Of a DNA stretch of 8,496 bases, positions 1 to 7,394 are shown one piece after another. Below the pieces are notes generated by a model, which made no database searches, was not told the DNA's origin, and saw only the letters and a program-made list of their open reading frames with translations. The DNA is taken from positions 1 to 8,496 of the forward strand of contig JBAXCX010000120.1 in NCBI GenBank assembly GCA_037141255.1, in the 5' to 3' direction. The position numbers and the translations under genes are program-made. This stretch comes from IMCC26207 sp037141255. GTDB lineage: Bacteria; Actinomycetota; Acidimicrobiia; Acidimicrobiales; Microtrichaceae. Within the stretch, counting starts at the first letter, position 1. The number at the start of each line of letters is the position of its first letter.

Positions 1-662
1 GGCGAACGCTGCAACATGGTGACGTGTTTGGCCGTGCGAGCCAGTGAGGGCACCAGCGTTACTGCTGTCGCTCCACTGCCGATTACAACAACGTTCTTGT
101 CTACGTAATCCAAGTCCTCTGGCCACTGCTGGGGGTGAATGACTTCGCCCTGAAAGTCCGCGAGGCCAGCAAACTCTGGTTGATAGCCGTGGTCGTATCG
201 GTAGTAGCCCGTGCAGGAGTACAAGAAGCCTGCAGTGAGTTCAAATTGTTCGCCGCTACTGCTTCGCTCGGCAGTAATCCGCCAGAGCGAGTCTGCCGAT
301 GACCAATTAGCAGAAATGATTTTGTGGCCAAACCGAATTTTGCGATCAATGCCCTCTTCCGCAGCGGTGTCTTTGATGTATTGCAGGATTGATTCGCCAT
401 CAGCAATGGACTTTTCGCCTTGCCAAGGTCGGAACGAGAATCCAAGCGTGAACATGTCGGAGTCGGAGCGGATTCCCGGGTAGCGGAACAAGTCCCAGGT
501 TCCCCCGATTGAATCTCTTGCCTCAAAGAGTGCGTAACTTGCCCACGGGCACTCGGTCTTCACAAAGTGCGCCGCAGAGATCCCAGACAACCCAGCACCA
601 ACGATCAAGACATCAAGGTGTTCCGCAGGCTTGTGGGGGTCTTGAGCGTCAAGAGTTTCCAT
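1..662 (-). CDS. EthA-like Baeyer-Villiger flavin monooxygenase, N-terminal part (cut by window edge)
   Basis: FAD- and NADPH-dependent monooxygenase of the type I Baeyer-Villiger (BVMO) class, which inserts oxygen next to a ketone carbonyl or oxidises sulfur; a cytosolic enzyme. The frame is open from the ATG at 662 to position 1, giving 220 codons. It shows the FAD-binding GAGLSG at residues 22-27 with an acidic E47 at the end of beta-2, then GGTWD at 53-57 and RYPGIRSDSD at 60-69. The BVMO fingerprint FxGxxxHxxxWP is complete (F170, G172, H176, W180, P181). The NADPH-binding GSGATA lies at 195-200. From memory, the sequence runs nearly collinear with Mycobacterium tuberculosis EthA (about 489 residues), so roughly the last half is outside the window. 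The N terminus is about 14 residues longer than in EthA. A weak GAAGG lies 10 bases before the ATG. The gene is divergent from the TetR gene at 789 and is probably its target. The native substrate is unknown; family membership is near certain. Confidence 0.93.
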   Translation of the reverse strand, partial: METLDAQDPHKPAEHLDVLIVGAGLSGISAAHFVKTECPWASYALFEARDSIGGTWDLFRYPGIRSDSDMFTLGFSFRPWQGEKSIADGESILQYIKDTAAEEGIDRKIRFGHKIISANWSSADSLWRITAERSSSGEQFELTAGFLYSCTGYYRYDHGYQPEFAGLADFQGEVIHPQQWPEDLDYVDKNVVVIGSGATAVTLVPSLARTAKHVTMLQRS

Positions 663-729
663 AGTGTCCGAGCCTTCGCTAGTGAGATGAGCAGAGACTC
701 CCAGTTGGGAGCAATTCCGCAGATTCCAA

Positions 730-758
730 AAGCTATGCGATTTGAGTACTTTCGTCAA
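730..758 (-). promoter_or_regulatory. Predicted sigma-70-type promoter of the BVMO gene
   Basis: On the minus strand TTGACG (758-753, 5 of 6 matches to the -35 consensus) is followed after 17 bases by TAGCTT (735-730). Transcription would start near 723 and leave a leader of about 60 bases before the ATG at 662. The surrounding AT-rich dip and the inverted repeat over the -35 and spacer support a real control region. Predicted by eye only. Confidence 0.5.
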
Positions 759-766
759 TTACTCAA
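742..766. promoter_or_regulatory. Inverted repeat, likely TetR operator
   Basis: Perfect 7-bp arms TTGAGTA (742-748) and TACTCAA (760-766) are separated by 11 bases. The repeat covers the -35 and part of the spacer of the BVMO promoter. It also sits just upstream of a possible -10 (TATGCT, 771-776) for the TetR gene, for which I see no good -35. A repressor bound here could block both directions, the usual autoregulated layout of TetR genes divergent from their target. That this protein binds here is inference. Confidence 0.5.
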
Positions 767-788
767 TTTTTATGCTAAACAGCAGGTC

Positions 789-1418
789 GTGGATTCCCCC
801 GTTCTTGAGTCTCAGACACGCAAAGGCCAACAGACCCGCCGGGCAATCCTTGATGCAGCAGTGCTTCGCTTTGCGCGAAGTGGCTACCGCTCAACCTCGG
901 TTGCAGATATTGCGCGTGATGCCGGATTGGGTGGAACGATTGCGTTTGCCTACTTCAAAAACAAAGAGGCGCTGTTCTTGGCAGCAGTAGACCAAGACGT
1001 TGCCGCTCATATTCACACCGGTCTTGCCTGGGTGAATAATTCCGCTACCCCCGAGCACGCAGCGGTGGCCGACTGGCAACAACGACTGTTCTTTACTTTG
1101 GTAGAGACATCTGAGCAACACCCCCTCTCGCGACGGCTTCTTGGGGGCCTTGAACCCGAGGTGACCGAGCGGGTGTTAGAGATTCCGGCGCTCAAAGAGT
1201 TACGAGCGGCATGCGCTACACGATTGCAATCCGAGCAGACCGCTGGAACCATACGACCCGACGTTGACCCGCTCGTCATGGCAAATGGAATCGTTGCCAT
1301 CATGTTGGCGCTGTTGATGTCGGTGGTTCAGCTCGGAAGCAGCGCAACTACAGGTTACGCAACCGAGGTTGCCGCAGTGTTCGCCGCCGCACTGCGGCCA
1401 CCCCCAGCTCAGAACTAG
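789..1418 (+). CDS. TetR/AcrR-family transcriptional regulator
   Basis: One-domain repressor of about 209 residues, a normal TetR length. The N-terminal DNA-binding domain is clear: a basic QTRKGQQTRRAIL stretch (residues 9-21), then helix 1 with RFARSGY, then the helix-turn-helix STSVADIARDAGLGGTIAFAYFKNKEALF (about 35-63). The C-terminal ligand-binding and dimerisation half is poorly conserved, as is usual, and gives no ligand. I chose the GTG at 789 because it gives a typical TetR N terminus and leaves the AT-rich repeat region non-coding. Its ribosome-binding site is poor (AGCAGG too close), so a short or leaderless transcript is possible. In-frame ATGs at 735 and 687 are alternatives but would put the operator inside the gene. 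The gene is divergent from the EthA-like BVMO, as ethR is from ethA, but the sequence does not look specifically like EthR. It ends 28 bases from the convergent SDR gene. Confidence 0.88.
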   Translation: MDSPVLESQTRKGQQTRRAILDAAVLRFARSGYRSTSVADIARDAGLGGTIAFAYFKNKEALFLAAVDQDVAAHIHTGLAWVNNSATPEHAAVADWQQRLFFTLVETSEQHPLSRRLLGGLEPEVTERVLEIPALKELRAACATRLQSEQTAGTIRPDVDPLVMANGIVAIMLALLMSVVQLGSSATTGYATEVAAVFAAALRPPPAQN

Positions 1419-1458
1419 TTCTGGGCCAAACCAAAACTAGCCAGCGCTAACCCAGAAC
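1410..1458. terminator. Nested inverted repeats between convergent genes, possible bidirectional terminator
   Basis: A 14-bp perfect palindrome CAGAACTAGTTCTG (1410-1423) spans the TetR stop codon. Its right half can instead pair in an 8-bp stem, GTTCTGGG (1418-1425) with CCCAGAAC (1451-1458), across a 25-base loop. The last arm is the 3' end of the SDR gene. The position between converging genes suits termination. There is no clear T-run, so an intrinsic terminator is unproven. Confidence 0.35.
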
Positions 1459-2349
1459 CATTCCGTGCTGCGGAGGCAACTCTCCTCGTCCAATTGCATC
1501 TGCACGCTGATGTAGCAGCTCTGCGGTGGCATCCAAATCTCGAGCAATGATGAACCTGCGCTTGCGCACACCCTCGACCACAAATTCAGCCAACTCGTCT
1601 AGGTCAGCCACTGCAGGGTCCTTGCCCGTTGCTTTCGCCACACGAGCCACGAGTTCATCAAAGCTCATGCTTCCTCGCCCAGTCCCTGCGCCCTGACGCT
1701 GCAGATGCTCGGGACGATTTCTAGCAGCCGAGTACAACCCCGTATCGAGCAGCCCACCCGAGGGATAAAACACCGAGGCTCGCAGAGCCGTGTTGTTGTT
1801 GATCAGGTTGTGATCCAGCGACTCTGCAAAGCAGGTCAGCGCAGCCTTCGAAGCTGCATAGATGGATGCCGTTGGCACGGGGGCAACACCACCATCTTTG
1901 GATGAGGTCACGATGATCTGCCCCGGCTGCGCCGACTCGATCATGCGGGGAATAAAGACAGAGCTACAGATACCGGTGCCAAACACGTTGACCCCAAAGC
2001 ACCAGCGCCAGTCGTTGGGCTCTTGCTCCCATGGCAGTCCCCCACCACCCGAGGTCACCCCTGCATTCAGAAACAACAAGTTGCAGCGACCAAACTGCTC
2101 GAATACTTGGTCAGCTAAGGCAGCAACCGAGGACTCATCGGTCACATCTGTTTGGATGCCAGTTACTGCGCCCAAGGGAGACAGTTCGGCAACCGTGGCA
2201 CTTAAAACAGCCTGTTCGATATCGGCGATGACCACGGTTGCATTCGCTGCCAGCAAGGCTCTGACAATGGCCTTACCAATGCCGTTTGCTCCACCAGTAA
2301 CCACCGCGACAGCGCCGTCGATCCCAAGGTCTTCAAGTTGAGTGCTCAT
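1447..2349 (-). CDS. Short-chain dehydrogenase/reductase (classical SDR)
   Basis: NAD(P)-dependent oxidoreductase of 300 residues that would interconvert an alcohol and a ketone; cytosolic. The Rossmann glycine motif TGGANGIG is at residues 18-25. D43 at the end of beta-2 (VVIADIE) favours NAD(H) over NADP(H). DV at 68-69 and the NAG motif at 95-97 (preceded by Leu instead of the usual Asn) follow. The catalytic set is complete: N121, S150, Y164 and K168 in YAASK. It is about 50 residues longer than the common 250-residue SDR, with the extra length C-terminal. The ATG at 2349 lies two bases after the TGA of the amidohydrolase gene (TGATCATG), suggesting translational coupling. An in-frame ATG at 2364 would add five residues and overlap the upstream gene. 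There is no clear ribosome-binding site for either. The substrate is unknown; an alcohol made by the oxygenases of this cluster is the simplest guess. Confidence 0.9.
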   Translation of the reverse strand: MSTQLEDLGIDGAVAVVTGGANGIGKAIVRALLAANATVVIADIEQAVLSATVAELSPLGAVTGIQTDVTDESSVAALADQVFEQFGRCNLLFLNAGVTSGGGGLPWEQEPNDWRWCFGVNVFGTGICSSVFIPRMIESAQPGQIIVTSSKDGGVAPVPTASIYAASKAALTCFAESLDHNLINNNTALRASVFYPSGGLLDTGLYSAARNRPEHLQRQGAGTGRGSMSFDELVARVAKATGKDPAVADLDELAEFVVEGVRKRRFIIARDLDATAELLHQRADAIGRGELPPQHGMVLG

Positions 2350-2351
2350 GA

Positions 2352-3638
2352 TCAGCCGGGCCATTCCATGCCGTAGTCATCGAACCACCAGCGTGCTTCA
2401 CGAATCGCGCCGGGAGCGGTGCGCAAGTTGGGATCCTGATTGAGCTTCTCTGGAGTCGGCCCAACATCTTGCGCAATCTTGGTGAGTGCAGCTAGGTCAA
2501 GGTTGTAACACTTCACTGCATTGAGTCCGAGCAGCAACCTGGTGTCTTCGATTGATACCTTCTGGAAGTCAGTTTCGAGTCGTTCAACCGTGTGTGGCCA
2601 CGAGCCTTCGGGGTGCGGGTAATCAGTCCCCCACATGAGTGCGTCAATGCCGTTCACATGCCTGCGTCGAATCTCTTCGCGGCTCATGGTGGATGCGCCA
2701 ATAAAGACGTTATCGCCGAGGTACTCAGATGGCAGGCGCTTCATCAGGCCTTTGGTGCGGGAGTTCAGTTTCTTGACCTTGCCGTTTGCCCCGAAGGTTG
2801 TGTCGGCCTTCCACAGAAGGTCACCCAACCAATACGAGCCGCACTCCACTACGGCGTAGCGAAGGCCAGGGAACTTGTCGAACTTTCCTGACAACAACAG
2901 TTGCCACAAAATCCGGTGCGTCCAGAACGGAACCTCTAACACGAACTGCGCAATGTTGTCGTTGTAGCTATCCCAATCTCCCTCGCCTGAGTGCGTATGC
3001 ACTACCAAGCCAGCATCTGCACATGCAGCCCAAATCGGGTCGTAGCAAGGGTGACCATAGGAGGGCTTGTCATGCCACATGGTCGGCACCATGATCCCCT
3101 TGATCCCGGGCTTGCCTGCAAGCGCCTGAATCTCTTTGACCGATTCTTCGATGTCATGAATGATCGGCACGAGTGCAACCCCAGCTCGCCGGTTTGGATT
3201 CGTGGCACAGAACTCTTCGAGCCAGCGGTTATGGGCGCGAGCGCCCGCAAACGCGAGCGCCGGGTCGGTGATCTGCCCCGCTGCGAGGCCAGCACCAAAG
3301 GGTGGTGACTCTTGGCCAGTAACAGAATCGCCATCGGCAAAGATCACTTCGCCAGCAATGCCATCAGCATCCAGAGCTTTATCTCGAATCACCGGATCAA
3401 ACGCACCGCGCAGGCCCTCTTCATTCTCGCCCTCCCACTTCGCTACGTACTCGCCATTCATCTCTTCTACGAGTCGACGATGGTTATGTCGCTCAAGTAC
3501 CCACTCATCAAACTGGGGGTGAAACTTTGAGTCCAAGTATTCGCGATACTCGCCAACCTGCAGGCCGGCGTGAGTGTCCGAGGAGACAATCACATATGGG
3601 TCGTTGCTTGTGTCGACACCTTCAAGTGGGTTGGGCAT
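2352..3638 (-). CDS. Amidohydrolase-superfamily metal-dependent hydrolase (Amidohydrolase_2, ACMSD-like fold)
   Basis: Probable metal-dependent TIM-barrel hydrolase or decarboxylase of 428 residues. Members of this family cleave C-C, C-N or ester bonds or decarboxylate. The N-terminal VIVSSDTHAG carries the D21-x-H23 form of the metal motif that this group uses in place of HxH. Further likely ligands or active-site residues are H214 and H216 in VVHTHSGEGDWD, E266 in VVECGSYW, and D339 with H342 in WGTDYPHPEGSWP. The start is set by a strong GGAGG (3650-3646) seven bases before the ATG at 3638. A longer open frame back to 3704 has no such site and runs into the promoter. It is the first gene of a two-gene operon with the SDR and is divergent from the second TetR gene. 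Homologues are common in actinobacterial degradation clusters. Exact substrate not determinable. Confidence 0.9.
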   Translation of the reverse strand: MPNPLEGVDTSNDPYVIVSSDTHAGLQVGEYREYLDSKFHPQFDEWVLERHNHRRLVEEMNGEYVAKWEGENEEGLRGAFDPVIRDKALDADGIAGEVIFADGDSVTGQESPPFGAGLAAGQITDPALAFAGARAHNRWLEEFCATNPNRRAGVALVPIIHDIEESVKEIQALAGKPGIKGIMVPTMWHDKPSYGHPCYDPIWAACADAGLVVHTHSGEGDWDSYNDNIAQFVLEVPFWTHRILWQLLLSGKFDKFPGLRYAVVECGSYWLGDLLWKADTTFGANGKVKKLNSRTKGLMKRLPSEYLGDNVFIGASTMSREEIRRRHVNGIDALMWGTDYPHPEGSWPHTVERLETDFQKVSIEDTRLLLGLNAVKCYNLDLAALTKIAQDVGPTPEKLNQDPNLRTAPGAIREARWWFDDYGMEWPG

Positions 3639-3645
3639 TTCAGTT

Positions 3646-3650
3646 CCTCC
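3646..3650 (-). promoter_or_regulatory. Ribosome-binding site of the amidohydrolase gene
   Basis: GGAGG on the minus strand with seven bases to the ATG at 3638. It is the best Shine-Dalgarno sequence in the window and decides the start of this gene. Confidence 0.75.
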
Positions 3651-3683
3651 GACTCGTACTGGCCAATTTGTAGGTCTGGGCAG

Positions 3684-3712
3684 ATTGTAGGCAATTACTT
3701 GCACACTGTCCT
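3684..3712 (-). promoter_or_regulatory. Predicted promoter of the amidohydrolase-SDR operon
   Basis: On the minus strand TACAAT (3689-3684, 5 of 6 matches to the -10 consensus) has AGGACA (3712-3707, 4 of 6) 17 bases upstream. Transcription would start near 3677, leaving a leader of about 39 bases that contains the GGAGG. The first 12-bp direct repeat lies over its spacer and the end of its -35. Predicted by eye. Confidence 0.5.
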
Positions 3713-3717
3713 AGTAT
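3688..3717 (+). promoter_or_regulatory. Possible promoter of the second TetR operon
   Basis: TAGGCA (3688-3693, 4 of 6) and TAGTAT (3712-3717, 4 of 6) are 18 bases apart on the plus strand. The start would be near 3724 with a leader of about 73 bases. It overlaps the opposing promoter almost completely, so the two operons would compete for polymerase or be repressed together. Weak matches. Confidence 0.3.
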
Positions 3718-3730
3718 TCTTGCACACTGT
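3698..3730. promoter_or_regulatory. Two identical 12-bp direct repeats, likely operator of the second TetR
   Basis: CTTGCACACTGT occurs at 3698-3709 and again at 3719-3730. The period is exactly 21 bp, two turns of the helix, so both copies face the same side of the DNA. They lie over the predicted promoters of both divergent operons. The second copy continues into a small inverted repeat CTGT-T-ACAG (3727-3735). Direct repeats are less usual than palindromes for TetR proteins but fit two dimers side by side. Binding is inference. Confidence 0.5.
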
Positions 3731-3796
3731 TACAGAACCCCGCCCGCATGGCAACCCTGTCCTTCTCGTAACCCATTTACAGAAAAGCCACCTCAC

Positions 3797-4574
<778 letters not shown>

Positions 4575-4582
<8 letters not shown>

Positions 4583-5336
4583 TCAGCCACTTGTTCGTCC
4601 AGCAGCCATCACAGGCTGGCCCAAATTGGTTCTGAACTACCCGACCGACCCGGACTGCATTGCTGCTCTGTTGCCGCCGGGGCTTGAGCCAACGCCGGAC
4701 TCCACAGTGCAGATCAGCATCTACTGCGTTCCGGTGCACGGCGAGCCCGAGTTCGGAGTCAGTACCAAGATTCCAGCAACCTATAACGGCATTGCAGGCA
4801 ACTACACGCTCGGAATCGGAATCGACCAAGAGGCCGCCATCTTCATCAGCCGAGAAACAAACGGACAACCCAAGTTCCCCTGCCAAGTGCGGCTGTTCAG
4901 GCTTGAGGATCAGATTCACGCATCCTGCACGCATCAGGGAACCACCTTCTTGCGCTTTGCGGGCAGCGTCACTGGTACCCCAGACCCAACCGGCGAGGAG
5001 TTCGAAGAGAACGAATGGTGGATCAAATCCTCACGTGCGGTTGGCGGCAAAGAACGTTGCTACGACTTTGCACCGCACGTGGTTCGAGTTCGCACCAACG
5101 GTTCCACCACACACACCGAAACACTTGATGGAACGCTGACCCTGACAGAAAGTTCTTGGGACCCTTACACCGAGCTGTTGCCGATGTTGGCCCCTGCCAC
5201 GGCCGAGTTGGTGACCAATCGCCACACTGGTAGAGAAATCACCCTTGAGGGCCCGCTCGACCCAGAAGCCTTCTGGCCATTCGCCGATACCATCGGCGGG
5301 TCACGATGGCCAGGAACCCGAGGTGGACCCCGGTGA
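4575..5336 (+). CDS. Acetoacetate decarboxylase-like (ADC superfamily) protein
   Basis: Protein of 253 residues, the usual size of acetoacetate decarboxylase (about 245). Family members form a Schiff base through one lysine and then decarboxylate or carry out aldol-type chemistry. The core ATYNGIAGNYTLGIGID...AAIFISRETNGQPKFP (68-102) lines up with the SFNGVKGDYL...RELSAYPKKLG region of the Clostridium enzyme. K100 falls on the catalytic Lys115. The next residue is F101 where the Clostridium enzyme has Lys116, which lowers the pKa of Lys115. The Glu76 position seems to be Gly here, though that alignment is by eye. A true acetoacetate decarboxylase is therefore unlikely, and another Schiff-base reaction on a keto acid or keto ester is more plausible. 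The gene overlaps the TetR stop by 8 bases and is followed by 90 non-coding, pyrimidine-rich bases without a clear terminator. Confidence 0.82.
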
Positions 5337-5426
5337 TTTCTTTCTACCGTCCCGCAAGCCTCAGCCCGCAGCTTCTTCGTAGCCCCCTGCCAGCCCCCTT
5401 CTTTCGCACTCCGATAGGAATCACCC

Positions 5427-5906
5427 GTGTCCGATAGCAATTCCATCAGCGCCGAATCTGCACAGCGGCGAGCACAAGCCGGAGAGATCCCGCTGCACGC
5501 CCTTTTGGGACTGACTTGGGCCTACCCAGAGAAGGGATCACAGCATGCAGAGGTTGTCATGCCAGTACAGCCTGGAGCTTTTGGGTTTACTGCCAATCTT
5601 CATGGCGGTGCAATCGCAACGATGGTTGATCTGGCCTGCGCATTAGCCGCAGCACGGGCAACTGACTTTGACCCCGAAAAAGAATCGCTGGTTACTGCAG
5701 ATATGCATGTCCGGTACTTAGGTCGGCCCCGAACGGCACAGGTTGTTGCCAAAGCTGATGTGGTTCGCATCGGCAGTCAACTGATCGTGGTGGAGTGCAA
5801 GGTGTATGACGAGGATGACCACATCATCGCTGCAGCAGACTTCTCGATGATGCGCGTACCAATTCGTCAACCACTCAATCATGAACAGGGGCAGAATGAG
5901 TCATGA
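5427..5906 (+). CDS. PaaI/YbgC-type hotdog-fold acyl-CoA thioesterase
   Basis: Protein of 159 residues with a single hotdog domain that would hydrolyse an acyl-CoA to the free acid and CoA. The signature is NLHGGAIATMVDLACALAA, with N57, H59-G60-G61 and the likely catalytic acid D68 on the central helix. The following strands (SLVTADMHVRYLGRPR and later QLIVVECKVYDEDDHIIAAADFSMMRV) fit the family pattern through to the end. The GTG start at 5427 has AGGA (5416-5419) seven bases upstream. The ATGA at 5903-5906 joins it to the aldehyde dehydrogenase gene, so the two are translationally coupled. In a catabolic operon such enzymes release dead-end CoA esters or finish a CoA-dependent branch. The substrate cannot be read from the sequence. 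Confidence 0.88.
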   Translation: MSDSNSISAESAQRRAQAGEIPLHALLGLTWAYPEKGSQHAEVVMPVQPGAFGFTANLHGGAIATMVDLACALAAARATDFDPEKESLVTADMHVRYLGRPRTAQVVAKADVVRIGSQLIVVECKVYDEDDHIIAAADFSMMRVPIRQPLNHEQGQNES

Positions 5907-7375
5907 GTTCACTCACTGCTAATCACCGCTTACTGATCGACGGCCAACTCCGTGCTGCAACCGGCGGAGCCACCTTCGACAACATCAACCCCACTACTGG
6001 CAAAGTTGCGGGGACGGCACCGGATGCAACTGCAGCCGATGGGGAAGAGGCGCTGAGCGCCGCCCGCCGAGCCTTTGATGAAACCGACTGGGCGAACGAT
6101 GTAGCTCTTCGAGTTCGGGTTCTGCGTCAACTCGATGATGCTCTTCGAGCACACGAGCAAGAACTAACCGAGATCACCGTGACCGAGGTTGGAGCCCCAC
6201 TTGGGTCATGCGCAACGGTTCAGGTGCACGAGCCTCTTGCAATAGTGGAATGGTTTGCCAACCTGGCCGAGTCATATGACTGGAGCACCGACTTGGGCGT
6301 GCGAGACACCATGGGCGGCCCAGCGCGTCGGTGGATTGAACGCGAACCAATCGGAGTGGTCGCAGCTATCACTCCGTGGAACGTTCCGAATCACATCAAC
6401 ATTGCCAAAGTGGTACCCGCTCTAGCGGCGGGTTGCACCGTGGTACTCAAACCCGCCCCAGAGACTCCGTGGACGGGTCTTGCTCTGGGTCAACTCTTTG
6501 CCGAGCACACTGACCTGCCAGCCGGCGTGCTCAATGTGGTGACTGCTGCAGACAAGAAGTTTGGGGCGTTCCTCACCACCGACCCACGAGTCGACCTGAT
6601 CAGCTTTACGGGCTCCACCGAGACTGGTCGCCGGATCATGGCAGCGGCGGCCGAGAATCTGACCAAAGTGTTCTTAGAGCTAGGCGGAAAGTCGGTTCAT
6701 CTGATACTCGAGGACGTTGCCGATATGGGCCTTGCTGCTGCCTTCGCTGCTATCGGCACAGGCGTGGTTGCAGGCCAAGGATGCGCCCTCACCACGCGGG
6801 TGTTGATCCCTCAGTCTCGCTACGAAGAAGGCGTGGAACTGATCGCAGCGATGATGTCCACCATTACTGTTGGAGACCCCGCTGATGCGGCAACTGTTAT
6901 GGGCCCGCTCATTACCGCTGCGCAACGAGATCGTGTTGAGGGCTATGTGCAAGGCGCCGTAGACCAAGGTGCAACCATTGTCTGTGGCGGCAAGCGCCCG
7001 GCCGATTTAGACGGCGGCTTCTTCTATGAGCCCACTCTGCTCGCAGGTGTCACCAACCAGATGACTGCAGCCCAAGAAGAGATCTTTGGTCCCGTGCTCG
7101 TCGCCATCCCTTATGCAGATGATGATGAAGCAGTGGCAATTGCGAACGACTCGATCTATGGACTCTCGGGTGCGATCTTCTCGGATGACCCTGCACACGC
7201 TCTAGCCGTAGCCAAGCGAATCCGGACCGGGACCATGTCAATCAACGGTGGGGTCTGGTATGCGCCTGATGTTCCCTTCGGCGGCTATAAGCAGTCGGGC
7301 CTTGGCAGAGAAATGGGCCTAGCCGGATTCGAAGAGCACCTAGAGATCAAGTCCTACTCAGAACCCGCAAGCTGA
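5903..7375 (+). CDS. NAD(P)-dependent aldehyde dehydrogenase (ALDH superfamily)
   Basis: Full-length cytosolic ALDH of 490 residues that oxidises an aldehyde to a carboxylic acid. All key residues are in place: N160 in TPWN, K183 in LKPAPE for cofactor binding, FTGST at 235-239, general base E259 in LELGGKS, nucleophile C294 in GQGC, E393 in EEIFGPV and the C-terminal PFGGYKQSGLGRE (458-470). It looks like the broad betaine-aldehyde/phenylacetaldehyde-type group, and the substrate is not predictable. The ATG overlaps the thioesterase stop by 4 bases (ATGA), and the stop is 19 bases from the Rieske ATG. Its place in the operon suggests it oxidises an aldehyde made during side-chain or ring cleavage in the same pathway. 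Confidence 0.95.
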   Translation: MSSLTANHRLLIDGQLRAATGGATFDNINPTTGKVAGTAPDATAADGEEALSAARRAFDETDWANDVALRVRVLRQLDDALRAHEQELTEITVTEVGAPLGSCATVQVHEPLAIVEWFANLAESYDWSTDLGVRDTMGGPARRWIEREPIGVVAAITPWNVPNHINIAKVVPALAAGCTVVLKPAPETPWTGLALGQLFAEHTDLPAGVLNVVTAADKKFGAFLTTDPRVDLISFTGSTETGRRIMAAAAENLTKVFLELGGKSVHLILEDVADMGLAAAFAAIGTGVVAGQGCALTTRVLIPQSRYEEGVELIAAMMSTITVGDPADAATVMGPLITAAQRDRVEGYVQGAVDQGATIVCGGKRPADLDGGFFYEPTLLAGVTNQMTAAQEEIFGPVLVAIPYADDDEAVAIANDSIYGLSGAIFSDDPAHALAVAKRIRTGTMSINGGVWYAPDVPFGGYKQSGLGREMGLAGFEEHLEIKSYSEPAS

Positions 7376-7382
7376 ACCGAAC

Positions 7383-7389
7383 AAGGTGA
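7383..7389 (+). promoter_or_regulatory. Ribosome-binding site of the Rieske oxygenase gene
   Basis: AAGGTGA with five bases to the ATG at 7395. It favours this ATG over the in-frame GTG at 7386, which lies within the same site. Confidence 0.6.
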
Positions 7390-7394
7390 ACCAT

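Noticed and set aside
567..788. Upstream extension of the first TetR gene to an ATG at 567
   Set aside because: Its first part overlaps codons of the strongly supported BVMO gene on the other strand (up to 662), and the rest covers the AT-rich promoter and operator. The extra residues do not look like a TetR N terminus.
1862..2341. 159-codon open frame antisense to the SDR gene
   Set aside because: The SDR on the minus strand has a full set of motifs. The antisense frame has no domain and no ribosome-binding site.
3639..3704. Longer amidohydrolase starting at 3704
   Set aside because: The strong GGAGG seven bases before the ATG at 3638 and the promoter signals upstream argue for the shorter form. 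The extra 22 residues show no family similarity.
5337..5426. Pyrimidine-rich gap with AGCCCCCT twice at an 11-bp period (5381 and 5392), considered as terminator or internal promoter
   Set aside because: No stem-loop and no convincing -35/-10 pair can be seen. The short repeat may come from the biased composition.
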